This document shows, piece by piece, positions 44,481 to 56,960 of a stretch of DNA of 64,000 nucleotides. The notes under the pieces are model-generated. The model saw only the letters and a program-made list of their open reading frames with translations, was not told where the DNA came from and ran no database searches. The stretch is taken from assembly GCF_018139145.2 (NCBI RefSeq), contig NC_059483.1:5333001-5397000 (forward strand). Direction: 5' to 3'. Source of the stretch: Gymnogyps californianus (lineage: Eukaryota > Chordata > Aves > Accipitriformes > Cathartidae). Position 1 is the stretch's first letter; each line of letters starts with the position of its first letter. A program made the position numbers and the translations under genes.

Positions 44481-47400
44481 TTAAGGTGTCACAGAAGATG
44501 TCTTTTTGTAGCGCTGAGGTAGAGAAAGAAGGAGAGAAGGCAGAATGAGAACATTGAACCATGTAATATAAAAGAAAGAGACAAGCAGAGAGCTGGGAGT
44601 GCTAAATATGCTTCAGCCTTTCGGTAGAGCTGGTTTCAGTAGAGAAAGAGGTAAGAGAGTGTAAGCAGTAGCTTGCTTGCTAGAAAATGTCTTTCCTGGA
44701 GAAGATGGGAGGAGAGTTTGAGTTTTAATGACTAGAGGTGAGGAGCTAAGGTGAGAATCTGGCATGGGGTACGGCAAATCGATTGTGGAGCAATAATTAG
44801 AGAGAGGAGGAGGAATCAGAAGTGTTTCTTAACTTAGAAACAAGGATGTGACTGGCTGCTGGCTGTTGCTACTCAGAGGTAGGTAAAGAAGAAAGGAATC
44901 TGTTGGGCAGAGTCCTCACCGCAGAAGACACAACCAAGGTGAAATCCAGTTTTTGGTTGTCAAAGAGAGATGTGGAAGAGGAAAACCCAACGTTGACAAA
45001 GAGCTCTCCACCGTTCGGCAGGGCAGTGGTACATCTGCGGGAGCTGCAGGGCTGGTCCGGGGGCTGAGTCCTCCCTGTGTGTGTCAGTGGGAGAAGTTCT
45101 CCCTGGCATGGAGCTTGGGCAGGAGAAAGCAAGAAGGTCATTGCTATTCATGTTTTTATTTCGGTTGCAGAGTGTCAAAGCAGATGACTGCTTTGTCTTT
45201 TCTGTTCAGACTTTAGGACTAGTTCTGCTTTGTTGCTCTGTTATCAGAGGAGTTATTTACCCTGCTCTGAATGAAATTGGGCTAATTACTGAATTAGCAT
45301 TTTTCTCCCTTATTCTAAAGAACCTTCTGTTGGAAATGCATTTTACTTTAAATACAGAAGATTAACCATAAGATGCTAGAATGAGCCAATTTTGAGTAGT
45401 TCAGGAGTGGAAGGACACATACATGTAATTTTGCAGATCTTGAACTGATAACAGTCAGATTTCCTTGCAACAGTTTTTAAGTGAATAAAAGTAACAAGTT
45501 TTTTTTAGCCAATTCTGCATTAATTCTAACTTGTCTCTCTTTCTGAAATTGTATTAAAACCACTTGTCCTCTTCTGAAATACTGAACAAGAAACATAAAA
45601 GCAAGTAAATATGCTCTTACTGTTTCTGTCCTTGACCTACATAAATGTATATTCAGGCTCAGGACTGAATCTTGTATTTGTGGAAAGGCTAGGGCAAGTT
45701 AAGCTTAATTATTTCTTTTGAGATGCTTCCTATTTAGAAAAGTTACTTGTTGAAGTCTCATCACCCCAAATAGGAAATATCGGTGCTATTTCTGCTGGGA
45801 TCATTAGTTTAATGTTCCAAATAAATTGTATAACTGCTCATTTGTATAAGAGGATGGGATTTATGAAGCTACAGTGCATTTGTACACACACACGCACTAG
45901 CACACAACACTTGTTGATGATTCAGAGAAGGAGTAGAGTAATTCAGCTCTTGGACTGCCTCACGTGTGATTGGCTTCCTTTCTGGGGGACTTATTTTAGG
46001 GAAAAATCAATGTCAACTGCAAAACATTCCATTCTGAAAAGACAAAAATTCCCCTACTTGTGAAAATGTGTCTTGGCAGCTGATTTAACTTATGATACAA
46101 GATTTAACACTTTTCACTAAACATGAATATTTACCATGGCAACAGCTACGTTACGGGCCACATGTTGGAGACTTGCATGTTGTTGCAGAAACTTGTAGCT
46201 CGTCACATTTAGCCGAGTCCTTGTTCCCACCGGCAGAAGGAGCCCACTCCTGCAGCCGTTTCGGGCACAGACCTCCCAGCAGGGTCGGTGGCATCCTGCG
46301 TGCCTCCAGCGAGGTACACCTAATTGCTCCGTCAGGCGTCTGCTGGTGATCGGCACCGCGGTGCTACATATAGGCAAAACACTTGACAACAGAATAACCC
46401 AATAAAAAGCATGCGTTTGCCTCCGATTTGCCTTTCCAGTGGCGGGGTGGGAAGAGGTTTCTAAAAGTCTCGCTTCTCCAGACTCTTTTTCTCCCCCCCC
46501 GCATCCCTCCCCATCGCCCCCCCCAGATGTAGGCAGATCAAACCCATTTTGCCACGCGCAGTAACAGGTCTGCCGTGTCCTCTGGCCCGTCTGCCCTCCG
46601 CTGTGCCCCCCTGCTACTGTCTCAACTCCTTGTCACCTTTCATTTGCGGTGTGGTGGCTTTTCAGGCGACGTTAATTGAATCACGCTCATCAGGGACTTA
46701 ATAAAAGCGTGACGGCCAGGACGGAGCCCTGGCAGATGGCAGCCCCGGTTGACAAGCGGGCTGCGTGGCTGGGGCCGTGCCGGTGCACCGGAGGCGATGG
46801 GCTGGCTCTCTGCAGGGCCAGAAAGTTCGTGGCTTTGGTGTTGTGAGAAGAGCAAGCCAACACGAGCAAAGTAAAAGATGGCTTCAGATGATTTGGGTTG
46901 CAGTTGTGGGGTTTTTTTTCCTGAAACAGAACTAGACAATCATTCAGTAAAACTGTAAATCCTAGCTACGAAGGACTAGGTGTGAAACAATAAGAGGATT
47001 TAACTTTATAGGTAATTGCAAACATCTGCAGGTACCTTGAGTAGGAGCCGTTTTATTTTATTTAATTTTACAAGTTAGGAAGAATCTAAGTTCTCTTGCT
47101 CTAGGACAAAGCTAGCAAAGGGTTAGGCAGAAACCCCTTTTCCCAGAGGTGAAAACCCTAAATTCAAATGTTTCTTGTACCTTTCTCTGAAGCGTCTGAT
47201 CTAGGCCATCATTACGGAAAAGGCCTTGGTCTGGAGGGGCTCAGACCTTTCCTCTTCTGGGCGCTGGTAGGACTTTTGCCCTTTTTCTTTCATTTAAAAT
47301 ACCCCAATTTAAATGAAACCAGCTATGCAAAGCGGAAGCTAAGCATGCAACCAGGAGCGTAGCCTGTGCTGGGCAGAGCCGTGGTGCAGTGATGGTTGGG

Positions 47401-47644
47401 CTGGGGATACTTGTCCCCCTCCATCAGCGCTGGGCTGTGGTGGCACGGTGCAGGGTGTCCTCTGCCCCGCCGGTGTTGCTGGTACCGTGGTCCCCGGCGC
47501 AGCTGCGGCTCTCGGCTGTAAGGCTGGTTTAAATCTTGGCCTTTACTTGGTGTGAATTTGCCAAGCTGCGCTGGTCCAGAACTTAAATAATTTGCTTCTC
47601 TTTTTAGCGTTGTGTCTTTTAAAGGTGTTATATTTGTTTCCATT
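44481..47644. other. non-coding stretch
   Basis: Purine-rich around 44515-44660. A short CA-like run lies near 45885. The part at 45360-45860 is AT-rich and enhancer-like but without symmetric sites. At 46200-46870 the sequence is GC-rich with C-runs (46492-46527). Frames of up to 106 codons are not recognised. Confidence 0.55.
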
Positions 47645-48250
47645 TTGCGTTAAATTAAAATTAAGTGGTTCTGCTTTGTAGATTTAATAGTGTACAAATA
47701 TGTTTTTAAATCCTTTTAGCCTATGTATATGTGACTAAGAAAAAAGCAACAGAGTAGGGGCCTCCGATTTTTGTTTTACTTGAATCAAATACGCTATTGG
47801 GATTTCAATTATAAGTGAATGATAAAGTTGTTTGTTACTAAGGTGACTACAGTGTCAAGGTTATGTGGATGTTGTAGTATTATAAATGCAAAGGTAATGC
47901 AAAAAAGAAAAATAGTTGTGTTGGCTAAAATCATCCTATTCCTATAGCATAAAGTTGCACACTGTCCTACATTTCAATTCTCGTTCTATTAAATTACCTG
48001 TTTAATAATTTGAATCCAGTGTTATTTTTATATTATATTGCAAATGTGTGACTGTGAGGTTATTTTTAAGATATATTTATTAAGGGAATGAATACAATAA
48101 GACAAGTCATTGCAGCCCACATACAGTTCCTTGACTTCTCATTTTATGATGTTTCAATTGCATATGATTACCGAATGTAAGTTTCAACTTTTATGGGGGT
48201 TCATTAGAGATGCAGCTGTGTAGAGAGAAATTCAATAGAATTTGATTTTT
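47645..48250. promoter_or_regulatory. AT-rich block, likely conserved non-coding element
   Basis: About 600 AT-rich bases without repeats or frames, and many ATTA/TAAT cores. Includes the inverted repeat TATTAAA (47987-47993), spacer TTACCTG, TTTAATA (48001-48007). A T-run closes it at about 48246-48259. Conservation was not tested. Confidence 0.35.
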
Positions 48251-51200
48251 TTTTTTTTTAAGCTCTAAAAGTGTAGTGAGATGGAGCAACTTGATGGAGC
48301 ATAATTTCAAGCTTCCTACTTTGAGCTTGGATGCACAGTTGTGGGGTCTTCAAGGGCTTAGCTGGGCTGCAGTGGAAATCTGATGATGATGGGGAGAGGA
48401 AGAACACTAGCACGAGGTCTCTGTGTTCGGGATGCAGGAGACTGGAGCATCTCAAATCAAAGGCATTTGCCTTTTTTTCTGGGTAGGACACAGAGAAGAG
48501 GTGGTGTCCTCGGTCGGGGCCAGGACTAGCATGAAATGCTTTTTGCTCCCGTGTGAATCAACGTTCTGGTGGAGAAATACGGTTTTCAGTGAATCTGTGG
48601 TGTTCTCTTCTAATAGAGAATCTAAGTAAAATGAACTCCCCAAAAGCCAATATTGAAAGCAATCTTAGTGAGCAAGTGCTGAGACAACAAATTTTGGGGC
48701 ACATTTAAAGGAATAGATGTAGTAAATGAGTAAATCTACCCTGCGGTTAAATGCTGCAGTGCTTTGTGTGAATACTAAACAGGAGCATATCCCATCAAGT
48801 ATAGTTTAGTTGCATAATTTATTAGCATAATGTGTTTGTTTTTAATGTATAGGAATGTAAACATCTATAACTGAATGATCATGTCTTTTAGTAGGAGGAG
48901 CCCCATATTCAAAACTAATTGTGACATTAGCTGTTTGGAGAAAACTTGTTTCACGATGTAGACTATTTGTTTCCAAACATCAGCTTCTCATAAGGTTGCA
49001 AACCAAGACCCAAAGCAAAGACATCCTTCTCCAAGCATAAGAAGGGGAAACATTTTTGTCCTCAAATTTTACTCGGTCATTTTCAGCCTTTGACATGCTG
49101 ATGCATTGCTCTGCAGCCCTTCCTGCTTGCCCAGCAGGCTCAGTCCAGGGCAAGCATCTCATCTCCAATTCTGTTGCAGGAGTCTCTCCAATAGCTCCAG
49201 CAGCATGTGGATATCATCTTAGCAGTATCTTTTTCTCTTTGTTTCCCTTCCTTATGGGAAGGGGGAAGATTGAATGGTAATTCCTGGGGTGTGATCTTGC
49301 CAGGATGAAACCCACTGAATGACAAGGGAAGCAGAGGAAGTGGGTAGGGGAGAGTATATTTCTGCTCTTGGTTTTAATTGGCAGCTTTTTGTTTGGGCTG
49401 AGATCTTGGAACCCATGGGCAAACGGCTCTGCAAGTGCAGCGTGAGCCTCCTAGGAGATGGCTTTGCCTGCGTGGTGGCTGCGGTGGTGCGGAGCTCCTG
49501 CGCCCGCCCCGCTCGCTGCCACCCGTGTCAGGTGAGACGTTCGGCGTGTGCGTGGGAGGAAGGATCGTGGATGACTTGAATGCAAGTCTTCAAAAATCTC
49601 TTCTCCGGTGATTAAAGCCGCTGCTGTGCCTGGCGCCCTTGCTTACTTTAAGTATTTAGTGCTGATGGCTTCTCTGAGTAGGGACAAGCCTTGTGGGGTG
49701 GAAAAGCTGGATTTGCCTTGCCTCAGATCGCGAACTGTCAGCTTATCGGGAGTCTGGTCCTTGCCTGTGGGGAGCGGAGAGGAGGGAAGGGCGGTGGCAC
49801 TGCATCCAAGTGGAGCGCGGCTGGGTTGGTTTCATTCTGCCCTTAGAACATCATCCCCAGAAAAATGGTATTCCTGCACTGTGCCACCTCCCACAACAAG
49901 GAATAACAGATGAAAAGCAATGAAGCACACAATTACATAATGAAAAACAATAAAATGCGTCTTCTAATATGTACTACTAGTGACCGTGTGACTTTATTAT
50001 AAAAACTAAATGTGATTACATTTCCAGGTATTGTGCTGTGTGATAAACTCCAGGAAAAAGTGAAGAACAACTTAGAAGGAGAAGACTTCTTGTTTAATAT
50101 AAACCTCAGACTTTGAAGTGACACATAGCAGGGAATAAATGTCCATCATCTATCAAATGAGGTTTGAATGGTTTAGGTCACACTAGACAAACACTTCTCA
50201 CCCTAAAACCTTCTTTTCATCTTCATTCATCAACAACGCCTTAAGCTTGTGCCCCTCTTTTTCCTTTCCACTCTCTCAAAAAATAATAATCTACTTGATG
50301 CCTACAAATCACTTCTGGCTGGCATTCGTTAGGCGAGTTATGAGCTATGGCTGCTGCTGCTCCCATCGGCACTGCCTCCTGTGCAGGGAGAAAAGGGGGT
50401 TGGAAGTTTGTGAAGAGGCTGAGGAGGGAGAAGTGCTGCAGAAATGGTGGTTGTAGACATGGGAGGCGGTGAGCAGAAAGAGGTGAGAGAGGTAAGGCGA
50501 AGATATAACTGGCAATGAGGATTCCTGTATGGCAGATCCCTTTCTTGAACCGTGCTGTGCAGTTTGTGTCGTTCGTGGCTCGTTTCTCGCAGTGGTTTGT
50601 GCTTGCGGCGTGTAGAGCTGTGCAAGGCAGTGCAACCCAAACCCTGCAGATGGGAACGAACGCATCCTCTGAAGGTGTTGCTGTATTTGTAAATCCCGAC
50701 ACCCGGTTTGGAGCTTTAAAACGGAAAGGCAAATCTCCATGGCCAGGCTGGAGAGGTTTGTTCTTTTCTGCAAATCCCTCAAGGTGACCCGGGCTGCCTT
50801 GGTGGGTGCTCAGACCCAGAAGCTCATCTTTAATTTGCTTTCTTAGTCTGCAGGCTAACCTACATCATGGTGCCTTGTAATTTCTTCCTGCTGCCTCTTC
50901 TGAGGTCCTTGGCTGTGCCGTGTAGAAGCTGTTCAATCCCCATTTCCTGGTAGGAAACTACCCCTCTTATGCTAATCCTTGTCCAATAACTCCTAATTTT
51001 TATTCTTATCCTTTTCCAATTTATGAGACTCCTCTTGGATTAACTTCCCTATGGTACAGTTTTTCCCCTTGCATTGCTTGCTTGTTGCTTCCTCACCGGT
51101 GGTTCTTTTTTCTTTCAAAGATACTTTTCTGGCTCCATCCCCAACTGCCTGGAAGTGATTTGTTCAGCACCGCAGTCCCCTGGTTTTCAAAGGCCACAGA

Positions 51201-53125
51201 CTGTTTTCCCTCATTTTCTGCCTTCCTTCCTTCTTTCTGTCATTCTGGGAAACAGTCTGACAGAGATGGCTTCTTTGCAACACCAATTAATGTTAATCTG
51301 TGTGACTGCAACGGGCACGGGTAGCAGCAAAGATCTGTTTGAAGGTAGAATTTCGTGTGAGTGGAAATTTCTGTAAATCTAGAAAGGAGAACTTGTTGGG
51401 AGGGCCCAGATGGGCTAGGGGAGAGAAGTCAGAGTTTTAATTGCAATATAAAAGTTGATTTTTCCCCACCTCCATTTTAAACGTTGCTTTGTCTTGTTCT
51501 AATGTGGGGTTTGGAGGATGCCACCATCCGTGGCGATGTGGCCCAGCATCGGGGAGCATGGGGGGTCTGTCACCCACCCAGCCCGTTGTTGGCATTTTGG
51601 AGTTACTGCCCCGCGCTCAGTACCCCCTCAAGCTATTTTCAAGGGAGCTTTGGGTATTGTTACCCTTTGAAATTTGCCACAGCGACGTAAAATCGTGAGG
51701 TGGGTGGTGGGGTGGGCTCCCCACACCTTGCTGTGCAGCGGGGAGCTCTGGCTGGGCAGGGGGGATCGGCAAACCTGCAGCCTCATTAACGGGAGAAGGA
51801 GGATTCACCCGTTTGTGGGAACTGGTCACACATCATGGAGTATCACGAGGTAAGCCAATTTCCTACCCCAATACCTTCCTCTTTTCCACTTCTCTCGTTC
51901 ACAGTTTGAAAACCATAAATCACTTATTTGAAATGTATTTAAGGAGAAGAATATTTTCCCCTGCATTCCCACTTAATGCTTTGTATCGAGTACAGTTGGG
52001 ATCATTCAAATGCTAAAGCAAGAGAAATATTCTTTGATACTGTGTCTTCATTTTAGGCAGTTTCCTCTTTTACTCAGTTCTGAGATGATAATTCTGAGTC
52101 CTTAGATGCTGCTCATTCTGCCACAAAAAGAAAATGCAAACCAGGATATTTTAATATTACTAATAATGAATGTTTACATAATTAGCTCAATTACTTTGTT
52201 CACTTTGACATTTTGTCATTGTGGACCTGTCTTCCTCTCTCTTATAAAGTACGTTAGTAGTGATGGGAAGCGCAGGGGTGGTGCTGCAATCCTGGTCGTG
52301 CTGAGCATCTCCCCGTAAGGATGAGGGCTTCTCCCCACCTCGGAGTGCCTGCCGCCTCGGGCAGACTTACCAACGTGTGTCCTTGCCCTGTACTTTTAGG
52401 GACACTTATTTGAACCTCATTAAAATACAAGTCTTGAAGAAGTTTTACCCTAAAAATATGTATTTTGCATGTGAAATGAAGAACATGCTTTTTCCACGTG
52501 GCCCTTAAAGTCTGTATGAGATTGGGTCATTTGCTGGTCTAAAAATTCTCCTTTGTGAATCAACACTATGTCGTAAGGGCGAGTTATTCATCCAACCTAT
52601 AATTGCTGTTGTCTGACATACTTATCTTACAGATTTTGGGTGTACATAGTTAGGAAGAGTGCTGTTGTGCAAAGATGTTTTTTGGCCAAAAAGCAAAAGA
52701 GAGCGTGGAGGTTCTGGTGATACTGGAAAAAAACTAAAGAGGGTTTTGTTGGTGGTGGTTTTTCTCAAAAGAAGAAGCAAGGATAACTCTCTTAAACAGC
52801 AGGGTGGCACTGAATGATGGAGAAGCTGAAGGAATGACTCGTTTTCCTGTTATGTCACTGCTTTGGCTTTCTCATTTTTGTTCCTCTGTTTCTTCAGAAG
52901 GGCCCTGCAGCCTGCAGATAACAGAAATTAAATTAGTATTGATATAACATTAGACACTCCTATTAATATTGACAGTCTGTCGATACTGTTGTGCTACTTT
53001 TGTAATACGGGATGTTAACGGATAATACTTTAAATAAAAACACACTAATCTTATAATCACTGAACATGTAGCGGGGTCTCGACTCGGCTCACTCCTCCTC
53101 CAAGTTCCCCCATCCTCGCGTGTCA
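48251..53125. other. non-coding stretch, no gene seen
   Basis: Mixed composition. Frames of up to 163 codons (50241-50732, minus) overlap others on the same and opposite strand, and none is recognised. An AT-rich part at 48780-48960 has several ATAATTTATTA-like motifs. At 51163 TTCAGCACC resembles the left half of a REST site, but the right half is missing. Confidence 0.5.
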
Positions 53126-53129
53126 GCCG

Positions 53130-53131
53130 TG

Positions 53132-53163
<32 letters not shown>

Positions 53164-53165
53164 CA
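53130..53165. repeat. (TGCC)n microsatellite
   Basis: Almost nine perfect units of a 4-base repeat, ending in TGCAGC. On the minus strand it reads AGRQ repeats, which explains the long minus-strand frames at 52950-53342 and 53089-53601. Confidence 0.95.
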
Positions 53166-56149
53166 GCTCCCCTTGAAGCCTGCGAGGGTTAGGCATGTCG
53201 CTCCCTCCGGGCTTGAGCCTGCGGACAGGGAGGTGCGGTGTGGCAGAGATGATGGCTGTAAGTGGCAAGGCAGGAGTAGTGATGGGAATGTCCTCATGGC
53301 TGCGATGGTGGTGAGGCTGGTCCTGAAGGCAGGCGTGTCCATTGCATCGAGCTCTGGGAAGCCCTTTGGGGCTGTGGGGGGATGCAGACCTGGCTGGGGG
53401 TCGGTCCCGAAACGGTGGGGTTTTAGTCCCGTGGTTGCTCGTGGTGTTTGACGGGGTGCTGCCCGCCCTCGTTGCGTGTGTCCACAAAGTTTGGTGCAGG
53501 AAGCAGTGCAAGGGTGAGTTCAAGTTCTGATGCAAGCCAGCAAGCCACCAAAACCCCGTTGGACCGTGCTGGCTGAGCATGCCCGGGGTGAGAACACGCA
53601 AGGTCAGAGCGGTGCCCTTAATCTGCGGTGCTTGTCTCGATACTTAGCACGTGTTAGCAGCTCCACATTTCTTACGAACTTCTTTTCCTTTTAAGTCTAT
53701 CATGAAAATCACCATGTTCATCAGAGCTAAAGTTATTTGTTAAATGGTGTAAAAAATATGCATTAAACAATAATGATTACTTTGGTAAACACAGATGTCT
53801 TTGTATTATGCAGTGGGTTTTGTACGCGAATTTGTACGTCTGTGAAACAGAATTTGCCATCTACCTTGAAAAATGGGAAACACAATACATGTTAATTGCT
53901 TCTCCCTTAGCCCCCCGCTCCACCTGCTGTGCTGCTGCAATCTGTTGATGTAGTGCTGAAATCCACGGCGCACGAGGACGGGCTCAGCAGCGAGCAGGTT
54001 GGCACTTGCAGATGTGTGCCCGTTGTAGGAGGTAGCAGGCAACAGTCTTAACTTCTGCCTCTTTGTTTTCTAACTAGGATATTTTTAAAAAGGGGAGGGA
54101 AAAACCTTTATCTTGCTGAAAACCATCTAGTGATGATCAGTTATTCACCGCATTACTAATGCTTATTTGGAAGTTGCTTGGACTGCTGGATTAAACAGCT
54201 TTCCCATTATGTATTGAAAAAAAATCAAATACATGTCACAACAGCAGTGCTATGATGCTGACACCGTCCTTGGCTGTGCATCTCATTAGAAAGATATACA
54301 TTTTTCTTTGTTGTGTATCTGTGACTGACAGAAGTTGACAAATATCTTTTAAGAAGTTACTGTTGGGAGAAAGTTACATTTATGGCACAGAAACCAAGAA
54401 GAAACTGCTTGTTATGAAGGTAAATAATTATTTCCTACACTTGCATTTTATAAATCACCCTCCTGTGCCCTAGTAATTACTTTTTACTTTATTATTGCAT
54501 ATACGTTGAAGGAGATCCTCCTCTGGATCACTTACTCTTAGAAAGAAATCCTGGAGGGTTCAAAGTTCAGTTTGTATTGAAACTTGCACTTAAAACAGGA
54601 TTAAAATCCTTGTGTTTTACAGTTTTAAAGACTGAATTGGTTCTCCGAATGTGCCACATTAACTCCCAGGGGACAGTTGAATTTTTCCATAATGTTTTTT
54701 GGGGGCAAAGAGTTATTAACTTTGACACAGGAAAGATACTCGAGAAGTACCAGGCAGGGGCTTGGCTTGCTGTCAGCTGAACAGCGATGCTGTACTTTAA
54801 ACCACCCATTTTCCAGATGCATGATGTGTTTGCATAGTTTATATCAGCCTGCATTTCTACAGGTTGCTGGTATTGGCCCAATTTAGTGCTTGCCTGACTT
54901 CAGAGCAGGAGCAATGACTCTACTTGCAGTAATGGTGTGCGTGTGCTTAGGGATCTTTGGACCATTATTGGAAGAACTGAGGAGCAATAAGAAGCCGGGA
55001 TTATTTTTTTAAAAGAATACTTCCAAAGTTAAGAAGGAAGATGTTCACCATCCTGGCTAAAATGGCTTCTGCCTATTCATAATGAATCTGAAGAGAAGAC
55101 ATTGCATATTCAGCTACATTTGCATGACTCCCTGGGTTTCATAGGCATTGTATGGGTGCCAGGTTGGTGCCGTGTTGACCCACAGTAACTTGAGAACACA
55201 GTTGAGAAACCAGTGGGAAGAGGCAAGTGTGGACTTGCGGGAGGGAGAAGAGGAGGGGAGGAAGCAGGCTGGAATCCCCTTTTCCCACCGTCCTTTCGCC
55301 TCCAATGTGTGACGGAGCGGTGGCTGCACAGTCGTCTCCGGAAACCATCTGTACCTGGTGCAAGGAAACTTTGCTGTTGCTGGGGTAGGTTGGTGATGCG
55401 TGGTTTAGGTTTTTTTCTTTTTCTTTTTTTCATCTAGACCCATTCACCTCTCAGCGTCCTGAAACAGAGAACACAATCTCTGCAAGAAATCATCGTTTGG
55501 GGAAAAGTCTGTATTCAAGGAGTTCTCAGTTTACACTCACCCTTGTGTCTGAAATTGTTTTACTTCTGTTACAAGTAACACCTAAAATTGCCACTTAACC
55601 TTGCAGGCACTTTGTTAAGTCCGTATTTTTGATTGCAGCAGCTGGGGTGGAGTTTCCTTTGGGAATTCAGGGAGTAGGAAGTGTTGTTTGTAGTTTTTTG
55701 TTGGGTTTTTTGCTGACTGGTGCTAATGTGTAGGTGGGGATGTGCTGCTGTTTTTGTAATACTTTTATTGTTTATGGAATTGTTAGTTAATTGATGGTAA
55801 CAATGCCTGGAGCCTGGGAGAGGTATTCTGTTATGTTTGCTCAGATCAGAACAAGTAAATAATTTTATACCTTAAAAAAAGATCCAAGATTATTCTCCTC
55901 AGTTTATTTACCTTGCAAGTTTGCATCTACTATTTCCATACCTTGTTACCAAGTTTCCCCAAATTAATTAGTGTTATTTCTACCAAAACAACAGATGAGA
56001 AGAATGATTATTTTTTTTTTAGGATTCGGTAGGATGTAGCTGGAGCCCCCCCAAGACGGACCCGGGAGCTCAGGAGCAGGTGCTGCACCTGAACTTGCTC
56101 CCACCTAGTTGGTATGGACGTGGTGAGGTCTCAAGTTGACAGTGTCCTT
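53166..56149. other. non-coding stretch
   Basis: GC-rich to about 53640, then AT-rich with enhancer-like parts at 53690-53820 and 54060-54360. Frames of up to 107 codons (55110-55433, minus) are not recognised. Confidence 0.5.
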
Positions 56150-56960
56150 TTTTCACTTGCAATAACTTTCATGTGAAATCTAGAAGGCAGTAGGGTATCT
56201 GATGGATGAAAATGTATCTTTGAACTCTTGTTAATAGCTTCATGGTTTACTCAGACTAAAATTTACTTGGTAACTTTGTCTTCCACATTTATCCAATGAA
56301 ATAAAATTCAAACCAGCCCACAAAGTAGAGAATGTTTTTTATTTATATGCGGTGTAGTTCCATCTGGTCCACGTTAAGGACCCCAGAAATATATGTGATT
56401 AGCTTTATAGTTCACTGCTAAAGGTAGCAAAGCTGGCTTTTAACATTTTTCAGATTTTCAGCTAGCATCTCAAAACATTTGCTGGCATTTCCTGACCATG
56501 ATTACCAACCAAAGATTTTCCTGGTTGTCTTCTCACTTTTTAAAGTACGCTGCATGGTTTCCCTGCTTAAAATATCACTGAAGCCTCTGTTGTTCCCTTT
56601 ATAACTCTTATGCAAACTATCCATCTCTGTCAAGACTGGTCAGTCTCAAATCCCAAAGCTCAGTGTTAGGAAACGTCAGATAACATATACTATTAAAGCA
56701 GTAAAATTTATGGCTATCGCCAACACTGAGCTCATGCTCAATAAAATGAAATGCCACACATTAGAAATAATACGAAAGGTGAGCTGTGCTGCTTCGCAAC
56801 AATTAAGGAGAGGGTTTAATGTATTTGCCAAAAGCCAGCTCAGAAATGCCCGCTGAGTGCACAAGGAAGACTTAACATCATCAACTTACCCCAGTTTAAA
56901 TTGCAGGCATTTGCTAATCAAAGTCCTGTATTCCCACTAAATGAGTGGTTGAGACCTTGG
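56150..56960. promoter_or_regulatory. AT-rich block, possible conserved non-coding element
   Basis: About 800 bases, repeat-free with few frames and frequent homeodomain-type cores. No outstanding palindrome. Conservation was not tested. Confidence 0.3.

Noticed and set aside
50241..50782. Minus-strand frames of 100-163 codons
   Set aside because: Three overlapping registers are open at once and none has a recognisable motif.
51163..51180. REST/NRSF-like site
   Set aside because: TTCAGCACC matches the left half, but the GGACAGCGCC right half is missing.
52950..53601. Minus-strand frames of 130 and 170 codons with an AGRQ repeat
   Set aside because: The repeat is the (TGCC)n microsatellite read on the other strand. 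The rest is GC-rich and shows no domain.
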